This document shows, one piece after another, positions 35,889 to 44,586 of a stretch of 64,000 nt of DNA. Source of the DNA: Dyella sp. ASV21. GTDB lineage: Bacteria; Pseudomonadota; Gammaproteobacteria; Xanthomonadales; Rhodanobacteraceae. The notes beneath the pieces are model-generated. The model made no database searches and was not told the DNA's origin. It worked only from the letters and a program-made list of their open reading frames with translations. The translations under genes were made by a program, and so were the position numbers. The number at the start of each line of letters is the position of its first letter. Position 1 is the first letter of the stretch. The stretch covers positions 1 to 64,000 of the forward strand of contig NZ_JAELTT010000017.1 of NCBI RefSeq assembly GCF_016428975.1, written 5' to 3'.

Positions 35889-36394
35889 GCCACGTCACGC
35901 CTGCCTTGTACGCCACGCTGGCGGAGATCGTGCCGGAGCTGCACGTGCATTGCCTGGACCCCTGGTGCGTCATCGGCAGCGCCGCCGCGCTGCTGATGGG
36001 CGCTGATGTGAGCGTGGCGGATGTGGACGTGCTCACCTCGCGTGACGATGCCGAGCGATTGCGCGTGCTGTGGGCGGACCGACGCGAAGCCACCCATGAG
36101 CCCGTGGGCGCGGACCGTTTCCGCTCGCATTTCGCGCGCTTCCGTTTCCCTGGCTTGCCGGTGGAAGTGATGGGCGGGCTGGAACTCAACCAGGGCAATG
36201 GCTGGACGCCGGTTTCCGCGGGCCGGCTCACCTTGATGGGCCTGAATGGCCTGGCCGTGCCCGTGCCGTCGCTGCAAGACCAGATTCGCATCCTCGACAG
36301 CTTTGGCCGCGAGAAGGACCACGCCCGCGCTTACGCACTTCGCTTGCTAGTCACGCCCGCGACGCAAGCCAAACCATTTTCTCCCTTTCCCTGA
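35885..36394 (+). CDS. Putative nucleotidyltransferase-fold protein
   Basis: A 169-residue protein of unknown role. WCVIGSAAALLMG followed by VADVDVLTS fits the minimal nucleotidyltransferase signature (G-S, then about a dozen residues, then D-x-D). A later third acidic position may lie in LPVEVMGGLEL. It may therefore be a small NTase-fold enzyme, perhaps related to those modifying drugs or tRNA ends, or an inactive relative. Start chosen at the ATG overlapping the GNAT stop; a frame to 35846 would lie inside the GNAT gene. Confidence 0.6.
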   Translation: MSHVTPALYATLAEIVPELHVHCLDPWCVIGSAAALLMGADVSVADVDVLTSRDDAERLRVLWADRREATHEPVGADRFRSHFARFRFPGLPVEVMGGLELNQGNGWTPVSAGRLTLMGLNGLAVPVPSLQDQIRILDSFGREKDHARAYALRLLVTPATQAKPFSPFP

Positions 36395-36431
36395 GCTCGC
36401 CGCTGCCGCGGCCGTTCGTTGACGAGACACC

Positions 36432-38699
36432 ATGACTGCCATCCCGTATTCCCTCACGGCACGCCACAAGGGTTTCAATCGTGCCGAGATCGTCGATCAG
36501 AACTTCATCGAGTTCGTGCAACTGTGGCAGGGCGATGTGCATAGCCCGCACGGCGATCACTCGCCAGTGCTGCCGGGCAGCAAGCTCGATGCGCGCGGCT
36601 TTCGCGAGTTGCTTCAATCGCAACTCATCAGCCGTCACCTGGACCTGATGGCGCGCGTGCTGCGCGTGCAGAACAAGGTGTTCTACACCATCGGCTCCAG
36701 CGGCCACGAAGGTAATGCGATGGTGGCGCGGCTCACGCGTCATACCGATCCGGCCTTCCTGCATTACCGCTCCGGCGGCTTCATGGCTGAGCGCTTCCGC
36801 AAGCTGTCGGGCATGGACCCGGTGATGGATTCGGCGCTGTCCTTTGCCGCCAGCATGGAAGACCCCGCCTCCGGTGGTCGCCACAAGGTGTGGGGCAGCA
36901 AGCCGCTCTGGGTCTTGCCGCAGACGTCCACCATTGCCTCGCATTTGCCCAAGGCGCTGGGTACCGCCATTGCCATCGAGCAGGCGCGTCGTATCGGCCA
37001 CAAGTTGCCGATTCCGGATGACAGCATCAGCGTCTGTTCGTTTGGCGATGCGTCGTCCAATCACGCTACGGCGCAGACCGCGTTCAACGCGGCGGCCTGG
37101 ACGGCGTACCAGAAGCTGCCGGCTCCCGTGCTGTTCGTCTGCGAAGACAACGGCATCGGCATCTCGGTGAAGACCCCCAACGGTTGGGTCGCCAACAATT
37201 TCCGTCACCGCGCGGATCTGGATTACTACTACGCCGATGGCCTGGACCTGGCCAACGGCTACGCCCAGGTGCAGGAGGCGGTGGAGCATTGCCGCCACAC
37301 GCGCCGTCCAACCTTCCTGCATCTGCGCACCACGCGCGTGATGGGCCACGCCGGCACCGATTTCGAAATCGAGTGGCGCAGCGTCGAGGAGTTGTTCCAG
37401 GTAGAAGCCAGCGATCCGCTGCTGCGTTCGGCCGAGATCGCACTGTCCTCGGGCCTCTACACCAAGGAATCGTTGCTGGCCTTGTACGAAGCCACGCGCA
37501 AGCGTTGTTTCGAAGCCGCCGAGGATGCCGATCGCCGTCCGCGCCTGACCACGCTGCAAGAGGTCATGAGGCCGTTGGCGCCATACACCCCGGCGGCGGT
37601 GAAAGCTGAAGCCGAACGCACCGATTACGCGCAGCGTCGCCTGGCGGCCTTCGGTAGCGAAGACAAGCTGCCGGAGAACCAGCCGCCGCGCCATTTGGCC
37701 ATCCAGATCGGCCAGGCCTTGCACGACATCATGGCCAAGTACCCCGAGTCGCTGCTGTTCGGCGAGGACGTGGCGCAGAAAGGCGGCGTGTACACCGTCA
37801 CCAAGGGTTTGTTCAAGACCTTCAAGGGCAGCCGCGTGTTCAACACGTTGCTGGATGAAACCGTCATCCTGGGCCTGGCCCAGGGGTACGCCAACATGGG
37901 CATGCTGCCCATGCCGGAAATCCAGTACCTGGCGTACTTCCACAACGCCTGCGACCAGATTCGTGGCGAAGCGGCGTCGCTGCAGTTCTTCTCCAACGAC
38001 CAATACCGCAACCCCATGGTGATGCGCGTGGCGAGCCTGGGCTATCAGAAAGGCTTTGGCGGCCACTTCCACAACGACAACTCCATTGCGGCGCTGCGCG
38101 ATATCCCCGGGCTGGTGGTGGGCTGCCCCAGTCGTGGCGATGACGCCGCCACCATGCTGCGCACGCTCACCGCGCTGGCCAAGGTGGACGGCCGCGTATG
38201 CGCCTTCCTCGAACCGATTGCCCTGTACATGACCAAGGACCTGTACGACGCGGGCGACGGCCAGTGGCAGTTCAACTACCCCGCACCGGGCGAAGCCATG
38301 GTGCTGGGCGAGGGCCGCGTCTACCACGAAGAGGCCAGCGACCTGGTGGTGTTCACCTTCGGCAATGGTGTGCCGATGGCGTTGCGCGCCGCTCGCACCA
38401 TCGAGGCGGAGCTTGGCTGGAAGGTGCGCGTGGTGGATCTGCGCTGGCTGGCACCGCTCAACGATGCGTTCATCGCCGCGCAGGCCAAGACCGCCAAGCG
38501 CATCCTGGTGCTGGACGAAGGCCGCCGCAGCGCCGGCGTGGGCGAGGGCATCATCACCGCCATCGTGGAGGGCGGCAGCGGCGCCACGCCGTTGCAACGC
38601 GTGGTGGGCGCCGATACGTACACCCCGCTGGCCGGTGCGGCCCTGCTGGTGTTGCCGGGCGAGGCGGAGGTGGTGGCGGCGGCACACATGCTGGCTTGA
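36432..38699 (+). CDS. Fused alpha-beta E1 of a 2-oxoacid dehydrogenase (branched-chain type)
   Basis: A 755-residue thiamine-diphosphate enzyme. The N-terminal half is an E1-alpha domain, with the ThDP motif SFGDASSNHATAQ ending in CEDNGIGIS. The C-terminal half is an E1-beta transketolase-like domain (LLFGEDVAQKGGVYTVTKGL, LDETVILGLAQGYANMG, RVVDLRWLAPLND). It decarboxylates a 2-oxoacid, most likely branched-chain 2-oxoacids by family, passing the acyl group to a lipoyl E2. No E2 or E3 gene is in the window, so the partner subunits must be encoded elsewhere. It stands as a single gene. Confidence 0.88.
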   Translation: MTAIPYSLTARHKGFNRAEIVDQNFIEFVQLWQGDVHSPHGDHSPVLPGSKLDARGFRELLQSQLISRHLDLMARVLRVQNKVFYTIGSSGHEGNAMVARLTRHTDPAFLHYRSGGFMAERFRKLSGMDPVMDSALSFAASMEDPASGGRHKVWGSKPLWVLPQTSTIASHLPKALGTAIAIEQARRIGHKLPIPDDSISVCSFGDASSNHATAQTAFNAAAWTAYQKLPAPVLFVCEDNGIGISVKTPNGWVANNFRHRADLDYYYADGLDLANGYAQVQEAVEHCRHTRRPTFLHLRTTRVMGHAGTDFEIEWRSVEELFQVEASDPLLRSAEIALSSGLYTKESLLALYEATRKRCFEAAEDADRRPRLTTLQEVMRPLAPYTPAAVKAEAERTDYAQRRLAAFGSEDKLPENQPPRHLAIQIGQALHDIMAKYPESLLFGEDVAQKGGVYTVTKGLFKTFKGSRVFNTLLDETVILGLAQGYANMGMLPMPEIQYLAYFHNACDQIRGEAASLQFFSNDQYRNPMVMRVASLGYQKGFGGHFHNDNSIAALRDIPGLVVGCPSRGDDAATMLRTLTALAKVDGRVCAFLEPIALYMTKDLYDAGDGQWQFNYPAPGEAMVLGEGRVYHEEASDLVVFTFGNGVPMALRAARTIEAELGWKVRVVDLRWLAPLNDAFIAAQAKTAKRILVLDEGRRSAGVGEGIITAIVEGGSGATPLQRVVGADTYTPLAGAALLVLPGEAEVVAAAHMLA

Positions 38700-38728
38700 T
38701 GCCGTCGCCGTATTGGGCAAGGGGCGTG

Positions 38729-38755
38729 CGCACCGGGATGAAGGTCCTCGGTGCG
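38729..38755. terminator. Hairpin between convergent genes
   Basis: CGCACCG (38729-38735) pairs with CGGTGCG (38749-38755), between the stops of the E1 gene and the PAP2 gene. There is no T-run, so it is only a candidate terminator. Confidence 0.35.
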
Positions 38756-38768
38756 AGCCCCGGGTGAA

Positions 38769-39557
38769 TCAGTCATCCACGCTGCGTGAGCGCCACCATT
38801 CCGCGCCCGCGATGCACAGCAACAACCACACGGCACCGCTGATATATCCGGCCATGACGTCGCTGAAATAGTGCACCTGCAACACGATGCGGCTTAGCCC
38901 GATGATGGTCACCATGGCAACCGCCAGCGCAATCACCCATCGGTGCCAGCGTCGCGGCGTGAGGCGCAGCAGCACATAGGCAAGCATGCCGTAGAACACC
39001 ATGGCGCCGAACGCATGCCCGCTGGGAAAACTCCAGCCGTGCTCCACGATAAAACCGTGGTCGTACAGGGGGCGGGGGCGCTGAAACCACGCCTTGAGCG
39101 CACTGTTGAGCGGCACGATGCCTGCCACGGCGATGGTCCATACGGTGGCCGCGCGCAGATGTCGGCGCCATATCAGTATGCCCAGCACGGCCGCTGAGAT
39201 GGCCGCCACGGTTGCCAGGTCGCCGAGGTGGGACGCCATGGCCACCACCGAAAGTACACCCGGCTGCATGTGCGCGCGCAGGTCCTCGGCGAGGCCGACG
39301 TCAAAGCCGCTCAGCCAGCTCCGCGTCTGCTCACCAATGGCCAGTGCGATGGCCATAAAGAGGAAGCAACCACTCACCAGCAGCCATGCAGCGGTGCGGC
39401 TGCGCAGCACAACGGGGGTGTGACCGCGCGCGATCGCCGCGTCGTAATGGCGGCGATTCCATTGCCAGGCGAGATCACCGCTCAGCAAGGCGAGCACCAG
39501 CAAGCCGCTCCATACGGGTAGCGCATGTGCGGCGACCCAATCACTCATGGCATTCAT
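38769..39557 (-). CDS. PAP2-superfamily membrane phosphatase
   Basis: A 262-residue inner-membrane phosphatase of the lipid phosphatase/undecaprenyl pyrophosphatase type. The three PAP2 motifs are present: KAWFQRPRP, FPSGHAFGA and SRIVLQVHYFSD, which carry the catalytic Arg, His and His-Asp residues on the periplasmic side. There are about six membrane segments. The ATG at 39557 has AGGAG ten bases upstream, which decides the start over a longer frame. It may recycle undecaprenyl diphosphate or dephosphorylate phosphatidate; sequence alone does not tell which. Confidence 0.9.
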   Translation of the reverse strand: MNAMSDWVAAHALPVWSGLLVLALLSGDLAWQWNRRHYDAAIARGHTPVVLRSRTAAWLLVSGCFLFMAIALAIGEQTRSWLSGFDVGLAEDLRAHMQPGVLSVVAMASHLGDLATVAAISAAVLGILIWRRHLRAATVWTIAVAGIVPLNSALKAWFQRPRPLYDHGFIVEHGWSFPSGHAFGAMVFYGMLAYVLLRLTPRRWHRWVIALAVAMVTIIGLSRIVLQVHYFSDVMAGYISGAVWLLLCIAGAEWWRSRSVDD

Positions 39558-39760
39558 TACGTACGGGCTCCTGTGCGAGCTTCCGATGATCTCCGGCTTG
39601 GTGGCGCGCGTCGAGGGGCGGGCAATGGCGGCGTGCTTTGCGTGCACGCCGTCCAGCCCTTCGGGGCCCGCTTGGCAAGGGGCGCCTGTGACTTTCAGTG
39701 CTGGCCTCACGGCGCAAATGGCCCGATAGTTGGGGCTCCTTGAAACCGTGGAGCTGCTTG

Positions 39761-41407
39761 ATGTCCCTGCGTCCCTTGTCCCTGCGCCTGATCACCTATG
39801 GCGTGCTTATGGCCCTGGCTGCGCCCATCTGGGCGCAGGACACCGTGTCGACGCCGGTCGCCGCCGCCGAACACCGCGCCCCGGCGGCAGCCTTGCCTGC
39901 GCAACTGGCGGACTTTACGGCCTATGTGGATAGCGTGCGCAAGCAGTTCGACGTACCGGGCATTGCCGTCGCCATCGTCAAGGATGGCCAGGTAGTGTTG
40001 GAGCAAGGCTACGGCCAGCGCGAGCAGGGCAAGCCCGACGCGGTGGATGCGCGCACGCTGTTCGCAATCGCCTCCAATACCAAAGCCTTTACCGCAGCCT
40101 CGCTGCAGATGTTGGCGGAAGAGGGCAAGCTGGACATGGACGCGCGGGTGATCGATTACTTGCCGTGGTTCCAGATGTCCGATCCGTACATAACGCGCGA
40201 AATGCGCGTGCGTGACCTGCTCGCTCATCGCAGCGGCCTGGGCCTGGGCGCTGGCGACTTGCTGTACTGGCCGCCCACCACCTATTCCACCAAGGAGGTG
40301 GTGCAGCGTCTACGCAACGTGCCGCTGGCGACCAGCTTCCGCAGCGCCTATGCCTACGACAACATCTTGTATGCGGTCGCCACCCTGGTGATCGAACAGG
40401 TGTCTGGCCAGAGCTACGCCGATTTCCTGCGCACGCGCATCTTCCAGCCGGTGGGCATGGACGAGGCACTGGTGGACATGACGGCGCTCAAGCCGGGCAT
40501 GGATGTGGCAATGGGCCATGCCAAGTTCAACTTCACCGAACTCAAGCCGGTGCCGCCAATGGCCTGGACCAACAACCCGGGCGCGGGCGGCATCTATGCA
40601 AGCGTGCACGATCTGGCCAAGTGGATGAATGTGCAACTGGCTGGCGGCAAGCTGCCGGATGGCAAGGTGCTGTTCACCGAGCGTAGCCAGAAACAGATGT
40701 GGTCCATGCTTACGCCGATGAAGATTGGCGAGCCGCCGGTGCCGGAACTACGCGAAATCCGCCCCAACTTTGCCGGCTATGGCGAGGGCTGGAATCTCTC
40801 CGACTACCAGGGACAGCGCTTGGTATGGCACACCGGTGGCTGGCCGGGCATGGTGTCGCGCCTCACGCTGGTGCCTGAGCTCAAGCTGGGCGTGGTGGTG
40901 CTTACCAACCAGGAATCGGGGGCGGCCTTCAACGCGGTGACCTTGCGCGTACTCGATGCCTACCTTGGCAAGAACAAGAAGGACTGGGTGGCCGCCTATG
41001 CCACCGCCGTGAAGAAATCCGAAGGCAACGCGGACGATAGCTGGAAGCAGCATGAGGCCGCGCGCGACAAGAGCAGCAAGCCCTCGCTGCCGCTGGCCGG
41101 TTACGCCGGCACCTTCCGTGATCCTTGGTACGGTGATGTCACGGTGAGCCAGCAGGGCGGCAAGCTGCGTCTGAGTTTCTCCAAGACCGCCCAGTTGCAG
41201 GGCACCATGGCGCCGTGGCAGCACGATACCTTCATCGTGCGCTGGGACGATCGCGCGCTCAATGCCGATGCCTTCGTCAGCTACACGCTGGATGCCGATG
41301 GCAAGGTGCGCGAGGTACGCATGGAGCCGATTTCACCGCTGACCGATTTCAGCTTCGACTTCCAGGACCTGCGCCTGGCGCCCGTGAAGAACGCCAAGGC
41401 GAATTGA
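39761..41407 (+). CDS. Serine hydrolase, class C beta-lactamase/DD-peptidase fold, with DUF3471
   Basis: A 548-residue exported protein with signal peptide ending APIWA-Q. The penicillin-recognition fold shows all three motifs: S-x-x-K at 105-108 (SNTK), Y-x-N in YAYDN, and the HTGG box in WHTGGWPGM. The C-terminal ~120 residues form a beta-rich DUF3471 domain. Relatives include esterases, DD-peptidases and beta-lactamases, so activity on beta-lactams is possible but not shown. Start at 39761 is supported by GGAG upstream and the signal peptide. It is followed by a secreted esterase gene. Confidence 0.88.
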   Translation: MSLRPLSLRLITYGVLMALAAPIWAQDTVSTPVAAAEHRAPAAALPAQLADFTAYVDSVRKQFDVPGIAVAIVKDGQVVLEQGYGQREQGKPDAVDARTLFAIASNTKAFTAASLQMLAEEGKLDMDARVIDYLPWFQMSDPYITREMRVRDLLAHRSGLGLGAGDLLYWPPTTYSTKEVVQRLRNVPLATSFRSAYAYDNILYAVATLVIEQVSGQSYADFLRTRIFQPVGMDEALVDMTALKPGMDVAMGHAKFNFTELKPVPPMAWTNNPGAGGIYASVHDLAKWMNVQLAGGKLPDGKVLFTERSQKQMWSMLTPMKIGEPPVPELREIRPNFAGYGEGWNLSDYQGQRLVWHTGGWPGMVSRLTLVPELKLGVVVLTNQESGAAFNAVTLRVLDAYLGKNKKDWVAAYATAVKKSEGNADDSWKQHEAARDKSSKPSLPLAGYAGTFRDPWYGDVTVSQQGGKLRLSFSKTAQLQGTMAPWQHDTFIVRWDDRALNADAFVSYTLDADGKVREVRMEPISPLTDFSFDFQDLRLAPVKNAKAN

Positions 41408-41442
41408 TTTATGCGTTGATGCGCGCCGCACTCGCTGACCAC

Positions 41443-41470
41443 GCGTGCTCCCGCCGTGTCGGGAGCACGC
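41443..41470 (+). promoter_or_regulatory. Perfect hairpin just before the esterase ribosome-binding site
   Basis: GCGTGCTCCCG and CGGGAGCACGC form perfect 11-base arms with a six-base loop, 15 bases before the esterase ATG and directly before AAGAGGAGAA. With no T-run, it may stabilise or partly terminate the transcript between the two hydrolase genes. Confidence 0.5.
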
Positions 41471-41485
41471 CAAGAGGAGAACACC

Positions 41486-43111
41486 ATGTCATCGCAACGA
41501 CTGAAGCTGGCGGTTCTGTGCTGTTTCGGTGCCGCCGCGCTGGCGGGGTGTTCGTCGCAAGAGGCGGCCGCGCCCACGCGCTTTTATGTCGAACTTGCCC
41601 GTAGCGCGTCGGCGCCTTCATCGGGCCGTCTGTTGGTATTTGCCGAGCCAGCCGCCAAGGCCGAGGCCGCCCACAAGGACGGCACGGTAAGTGAAGTGGA
41701 CGCCGATCCGCTCGCGCCGAGTGCGGTCAGCGTGGCCGGGCGCGACGTCTCGCGCATCGAGCCCGGACACGCGGTGGACCTGGACGCGGACATGGCCGCT
41801 TTCCCCGTGGCGTTCTCGCAACTGCCGCCTGGCGACTACTACGTGCAGGCAGTGTTGGATACCCATCACAGCTACAACTACAGCGGTCGCGGCGCTGGCG
41901 ATGTGCTCAGCACGGTGATCCGCATGCACTTGCCGGCCAGCAACACGCCCGTGCTTACGCTTTCCCAGGTGCTGCCGACGGAGGACGCGTGGCAGTTGCC
42001 GCCATCGGCGCCGCAGGCGACGCGCGATGCCTTGCCCCAGGCGCGCCAGCACACCACCGACCTGGACTTCGTCAGCCCCGTGTTGTCGGCGTTCTGGGGT
42101 CGCCCCATCCATATGCGCGGTTTCGTGTTGACGCCGCCGGGCTACGACCCCAAGGGCCGCGACACCTATCCGGTGGTGTACCAGACGCATGGTTTCGGCG
42201 GCGGCCTGCATCATTTCGCGGGGGGTATCGCCAATACCTGGCTGGCTATGTCCAAGGGCGACATGCCGCCGATGATCTGGGTGTACCTGGATGAGTCCAG
42301 TGCCACCGGCACGCACGAATTCGCTGACTCGGTGAACAACGGCCCCTGGGGACAGGCGCTCACCGAGGAGCTGATTCCCTCGCTGGAGTCGGGCTATCGC
42401 ATGGATGCGACCGCCTCGGGACGTTTCCTCAATGGGCATTCGTCCGGCGGTTGGGCCACGCTGTGGCTGCAGACACGCTATCCCAAGGTATTCGGTGGCA
42501 CTTGGTCGACCTCGCCCGATCCCAGCGATTTCCACGACTTCGTAGGCGTGGACCTGTATGCGGCTAACGCCAATGTGTATCGCAAGTCGGATGGCTCGGC
42601 CTATCCCTTGGTGCGCGATAAGGGCAAGGTGCTGGCGAGCTTGGAGGAGTTCGCGCGACAGGAGCGCGTACTGGGCAGTTACGGCGGACAAATGGCGTCG
42701 TTCGATTGGGTGTTCTCGCCGCGTGGCGAGGATGGCCAGCCGCAGCCGATGTTCGATCGCGATACCGGCAAGGTCGATCCCGCGGTGGTGACCTATTGGC
42801 GCGATCACTACGACATTGCCCAGCGCTTGCGCACGAACTGGCCCGCGCTCAAGCCGGATCTCGATGGCAAGATCCATCTTATCGTTGGTACGGCCGATAC
42901 CTTCTACTTGGACGGCGCCGCGCACCGCCTGAAGGCGACGCTCGATGATCTGCATGCGCAATCGGACGTCCGTTTCCTGCCGGGCAAAACGCATTTCGAC
43001 CTCTATGCCAGCGGTGGCGACCGGACCGCGCTGCTCAAGCAGATCGCTTGGGAAATGTATGGGGTGGCGCGCCCGCAGTCGGCGCTCAAGCCCAGGGTGG
43101 CCGCACCGTAG
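41486..43111 (+). CDS. Lipoprotein esterase (esterase D/Fes-like alpha-beta hydrolase)
   Basis: A 541-residue lipoprotein with lipobox AALAGC (Cys22), hence membrane-anchored outside the cytoplasm. Residues ~30-190 form a beta-rich region of unknown type. The remaining part is an alpha/beta hydrolase of the putative-esterase family: YPVVYQTHGFGGG forms the oxyanion region and NGHSSGG places the nucleophile at Ser319. The acid is probably in IVGTADTFY and the histidine in GKTHFDLY near the end. Start supported by AAGAGGAGAA. The substrate is unknown; relatives cut carbohydrate esters or siderophore esters. Confidence 0.82.
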   Translation: MSSQRLKLAVLCCFGAAALAGCSSQEAAAPTRFYVELARSASAPSSGRLLVFAEPAAKAEAAHKDGTVSEVDADPLAPSAVSVAGRDVSRIEPGHAVDLDADMAAFPVAFSQLPPGDYYVQAVLDTHHSYNYSGRGAGDVLSTVIRMHLPASNTPVLTLSQVLPTEDAWQLPPSAPQATRDALPQARQHTTDLDFVSPVLSAFWGRPIHMRGFVLTPPGYDPKGRDTYPVVYQTHGFGGGLHHFAGGIANTWLAMSKGDMPPMIWVYLDESSATGTHEFADSVNNGPWGQALTEELIPSLESGYRMDATASGRFLNGHSSGGWATLWLQTRYPKVFGGTWSTSPDPSDFHDFVGVDLYAANANVYRKSDGSAYPLVRDKGKVLASLEEFARQERVLGSYGGQMASFDWVFSPRGEDGQPQPMFDRDTGKVDPAVVTYWRDHYDIAQRLRTNWPALKPDLDGKIHLIVGTADTFYLDGAAHRLKATLDDLHAQSDVRFLPGKTHFDLYASGGDRTALLKQIAWEMYGVARPQSALKPRVAAP

Positions 43112-43141
43112 CGGCTGGTTCCCTCAGCGTCGGCCTGTCGC

Positions 43142-43164
43142 GCGTGCCCCGCCAACGGGCACGC
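43142..43164 (+). terminator. Hairpin after the esterase gene
   Basis: GCGTGCCC pairs perfectly with GGGCACGC around a seven-base loop, 30 bases after the esterase stop. No T-run, so it is a candidate only. Confidence 0.4.
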
Positions 43165-43330
43165 ATCGCTGCAAAACCTAACCGGGGTTCAACGCAATTA
43201 TTTGCGTCGGATTTTTCGGCTTTCTTGCCATCTCCGTCACCTTCACACTCCACCGCACGCCACATCATGGCGTGGTCCAAACGCCTGCACCTTGGCGATT
43301 TGGACGATCTGACTATGCGGAGAGAGCACG

Positions 43331-43732
43331 ATGAAGAAATCACTGTTCGCGCTGGCCCTCGGGCTTGCCATGAGCTACGGCGCCGTGGCTACGGCCGCGC
43401 CGTTTCAGCAGGACGAACGCTACGATCATGCCGATCGGGATCACGGCCACGACCAGGATCACGATCGCCGTGACGCCGACCACGACCGCGATCACGACCG
43501 CCGCGACAACGTGATCGTTCATGACCGCGGCATGCACGAAGGCTGGTACCACCGTGGCGGTTATGTGCCGGTGGAGTATCGCGATCGCCGTTACGTGGTG
43601 GACGATTGGCGCGCCTACCGTCTCGCGCCGCCGCCGCCGGGTCACCAATGGGTGCGCAGTGACAATGGCGAGTTCCTGCTGGTGGCGATTTCCACCGGCA
43701 TCATCGTGAACATCGCGCTGGGCGGCCATTGA
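43331..43732 (+). CDS. RcnB-family periplasmic protein
   Basis: A 133-residue exported protein with signal peptide ending ATAA. Residues ~28-66 are an extreme D/H/R-rich stretch with DRDHD-type repeats that could bind metal ions. The C-terminal part is the RcnB domain (VPVEYRDRRYVVDDWRAYRL, then PPPGHQWVRSDNGEFLLVAI). E. coli RcnB takes part in nickel and cobalt homeostasis; many relatives in this order are uncharacterised. No RcnA exporter gene is nearby. It is a single gene with its own promoter region. Confidence 0.85.
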   Translation: MKKSLFALALGLAMSYGAVATAAPFQQDERYDHADRDHGHDQDHDRRDADHDRDHDRRDNVIVHDRGMHEGWYHRGGYVPVEYRDRRYVVDDWRAYRLAPPPPGHQWVRSDNGEFLLVAISTGIIVNIALGGH

Positions 43733-43738
43733 GCCAGG

Positions 43739-43768
43739 CGCCGCATCGCATGAGCTTGCGATGCGGCG
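43739..43768 (+). terminator. Hairpin terminator of the RcnB-like gene
   Basis: Perfect 12-base arms (CGCCGCATCGCA and its complement) around TGAGCT, starting 6 bases after the stop codon and followed by ATCTTTC. The T-run is short. Confidence 0.6.
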
Positions 43769-44029
43769 ATCTTTCAGGGCGTTGCAGCGGTGGACGTCAC
43801 TGGTGTGCGCAAGTACTTGCGTTTCTGCCGCACGGCAGATAAATGCGGCGTCATACCCCCTGATGGACATTCATGTTCTTGATGCATAGTCATCAGCACA
43901 GGCGCTGAGCGCTTGTGGGCGTTGTGCCCGGCAGATATGGGTTGCGGGGTGCAGCAAAAGAGGGAGTACGTCCGCCATGCACGTCGGCGTCTCCATGGAA
44001 TAGACGAGTTCGCGCCGGAGGGATGAAAG

Positions 44030-44515
44030 ATGAAATCGTATGGTTTGATCGCAGTCGTGCTCGCAGGTCTTTTGATTGGCCCCGCGGTTTACGCGCAGGA
44101 GGCATCCGCCCCCTCAGGCTCCACCGGTCAATGCAAGGATGGCAGCTACACCAGCAACGCCACCAAGAAAGGGGCATGCGCCGGCCATAAGGGCGTGAAG
44201 GAGTGGTACAGCGCGGCGACCACGGCCGCTGCCGCACCGGCTGCTGCCGCGGCTCCCGCCGCCGCGCCGGCCACGCCCAGCATGACGCCCAAGACCTCCG
44301 CGCCGATTCCCGGTAGCAAGGCCGCCAATGAGCCGCCGGCCGCGGCCGCACCGGGCGGTGGTCCGGGCATGGTCTGGGTCAACTCCAGCAGCAAGGTTTA
44401 TCACTGCCCGAGCGACAAGTGGTACGGCAAGACCAAGGCCGGCTCCTACATGAGCGAAGCGGATGCCAAGGCCAAGGGCTTCCATGCCGATCACGGCAAG
44501 GCGTGTACACCGTAA
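44030..44515 (+). CDS. DUF3761-domain secreted protein
   Basis: A 161-residue exported protein with signal peptide ending VYAQ. After it come a DUF3761 segment (GQCKDGSYTSNATKKGACAGHKGVKEWY), a long A/P-rich linker (about residues 65-110), and a C-terminal module with two Cys (YHCPSDKWYGKTKAGSYM, then HADHGKACTP). No enzymatic motif is visible and the role is unknown. The Cys pairs suggest disulfides in the periplasm. It is transcribed alone and ends at a strong terminator shared with the convergent ABC permease gene. Confidence 0.8.
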   Translation: MKSYGLIAVVLAGLLIGPAVYAQEASAPSGSTGQCKDGSYTSNATKKGACAGHKGVKEWYSAATTAAAAPAAAAAPAAAPATPSMTPKTSAPIPGSKAANEPPAAAAPGGGPGMVWVNSSSKVYHCPSDKWYGKTKAGSYMSEADAKAKGFHADHGKACTP

Positions 44516-44535
44516 ACGCCGCCGCGTGCATCGCG

Positions 44536-44563
44536 AAAAAGGCCGGCGCATGCCGGCCTTTTT
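44536..44563. terminator. Bidirectional rho-independent terminator
   Basis: AAAAAGGCCGGC and its complement form perfect 12-base arms around GCAT, with T-runs on both strands. It separates the convergent DUF3761 and ABC permease genes. Confidence 0.88.
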
Positions 44564-44586
44564 CGTTGAGAGGCGGGCCGGCCGGC

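Noticed and set aside
36351-38720. A 789-codon frame opposite the fused E1 gene
   Set aside because: H/Q/R-rich antisense shadow; the plus-strand gene has full ThDP-enzyme motifs.
43441-43520. Short direct repeats (GATCACGACC-like) as a possible CRISPR or iteron array
   Set aside because: They lie inside the RcnB-like gene and encode the D/H/R-rich segment; irregular spacing and no spacers.
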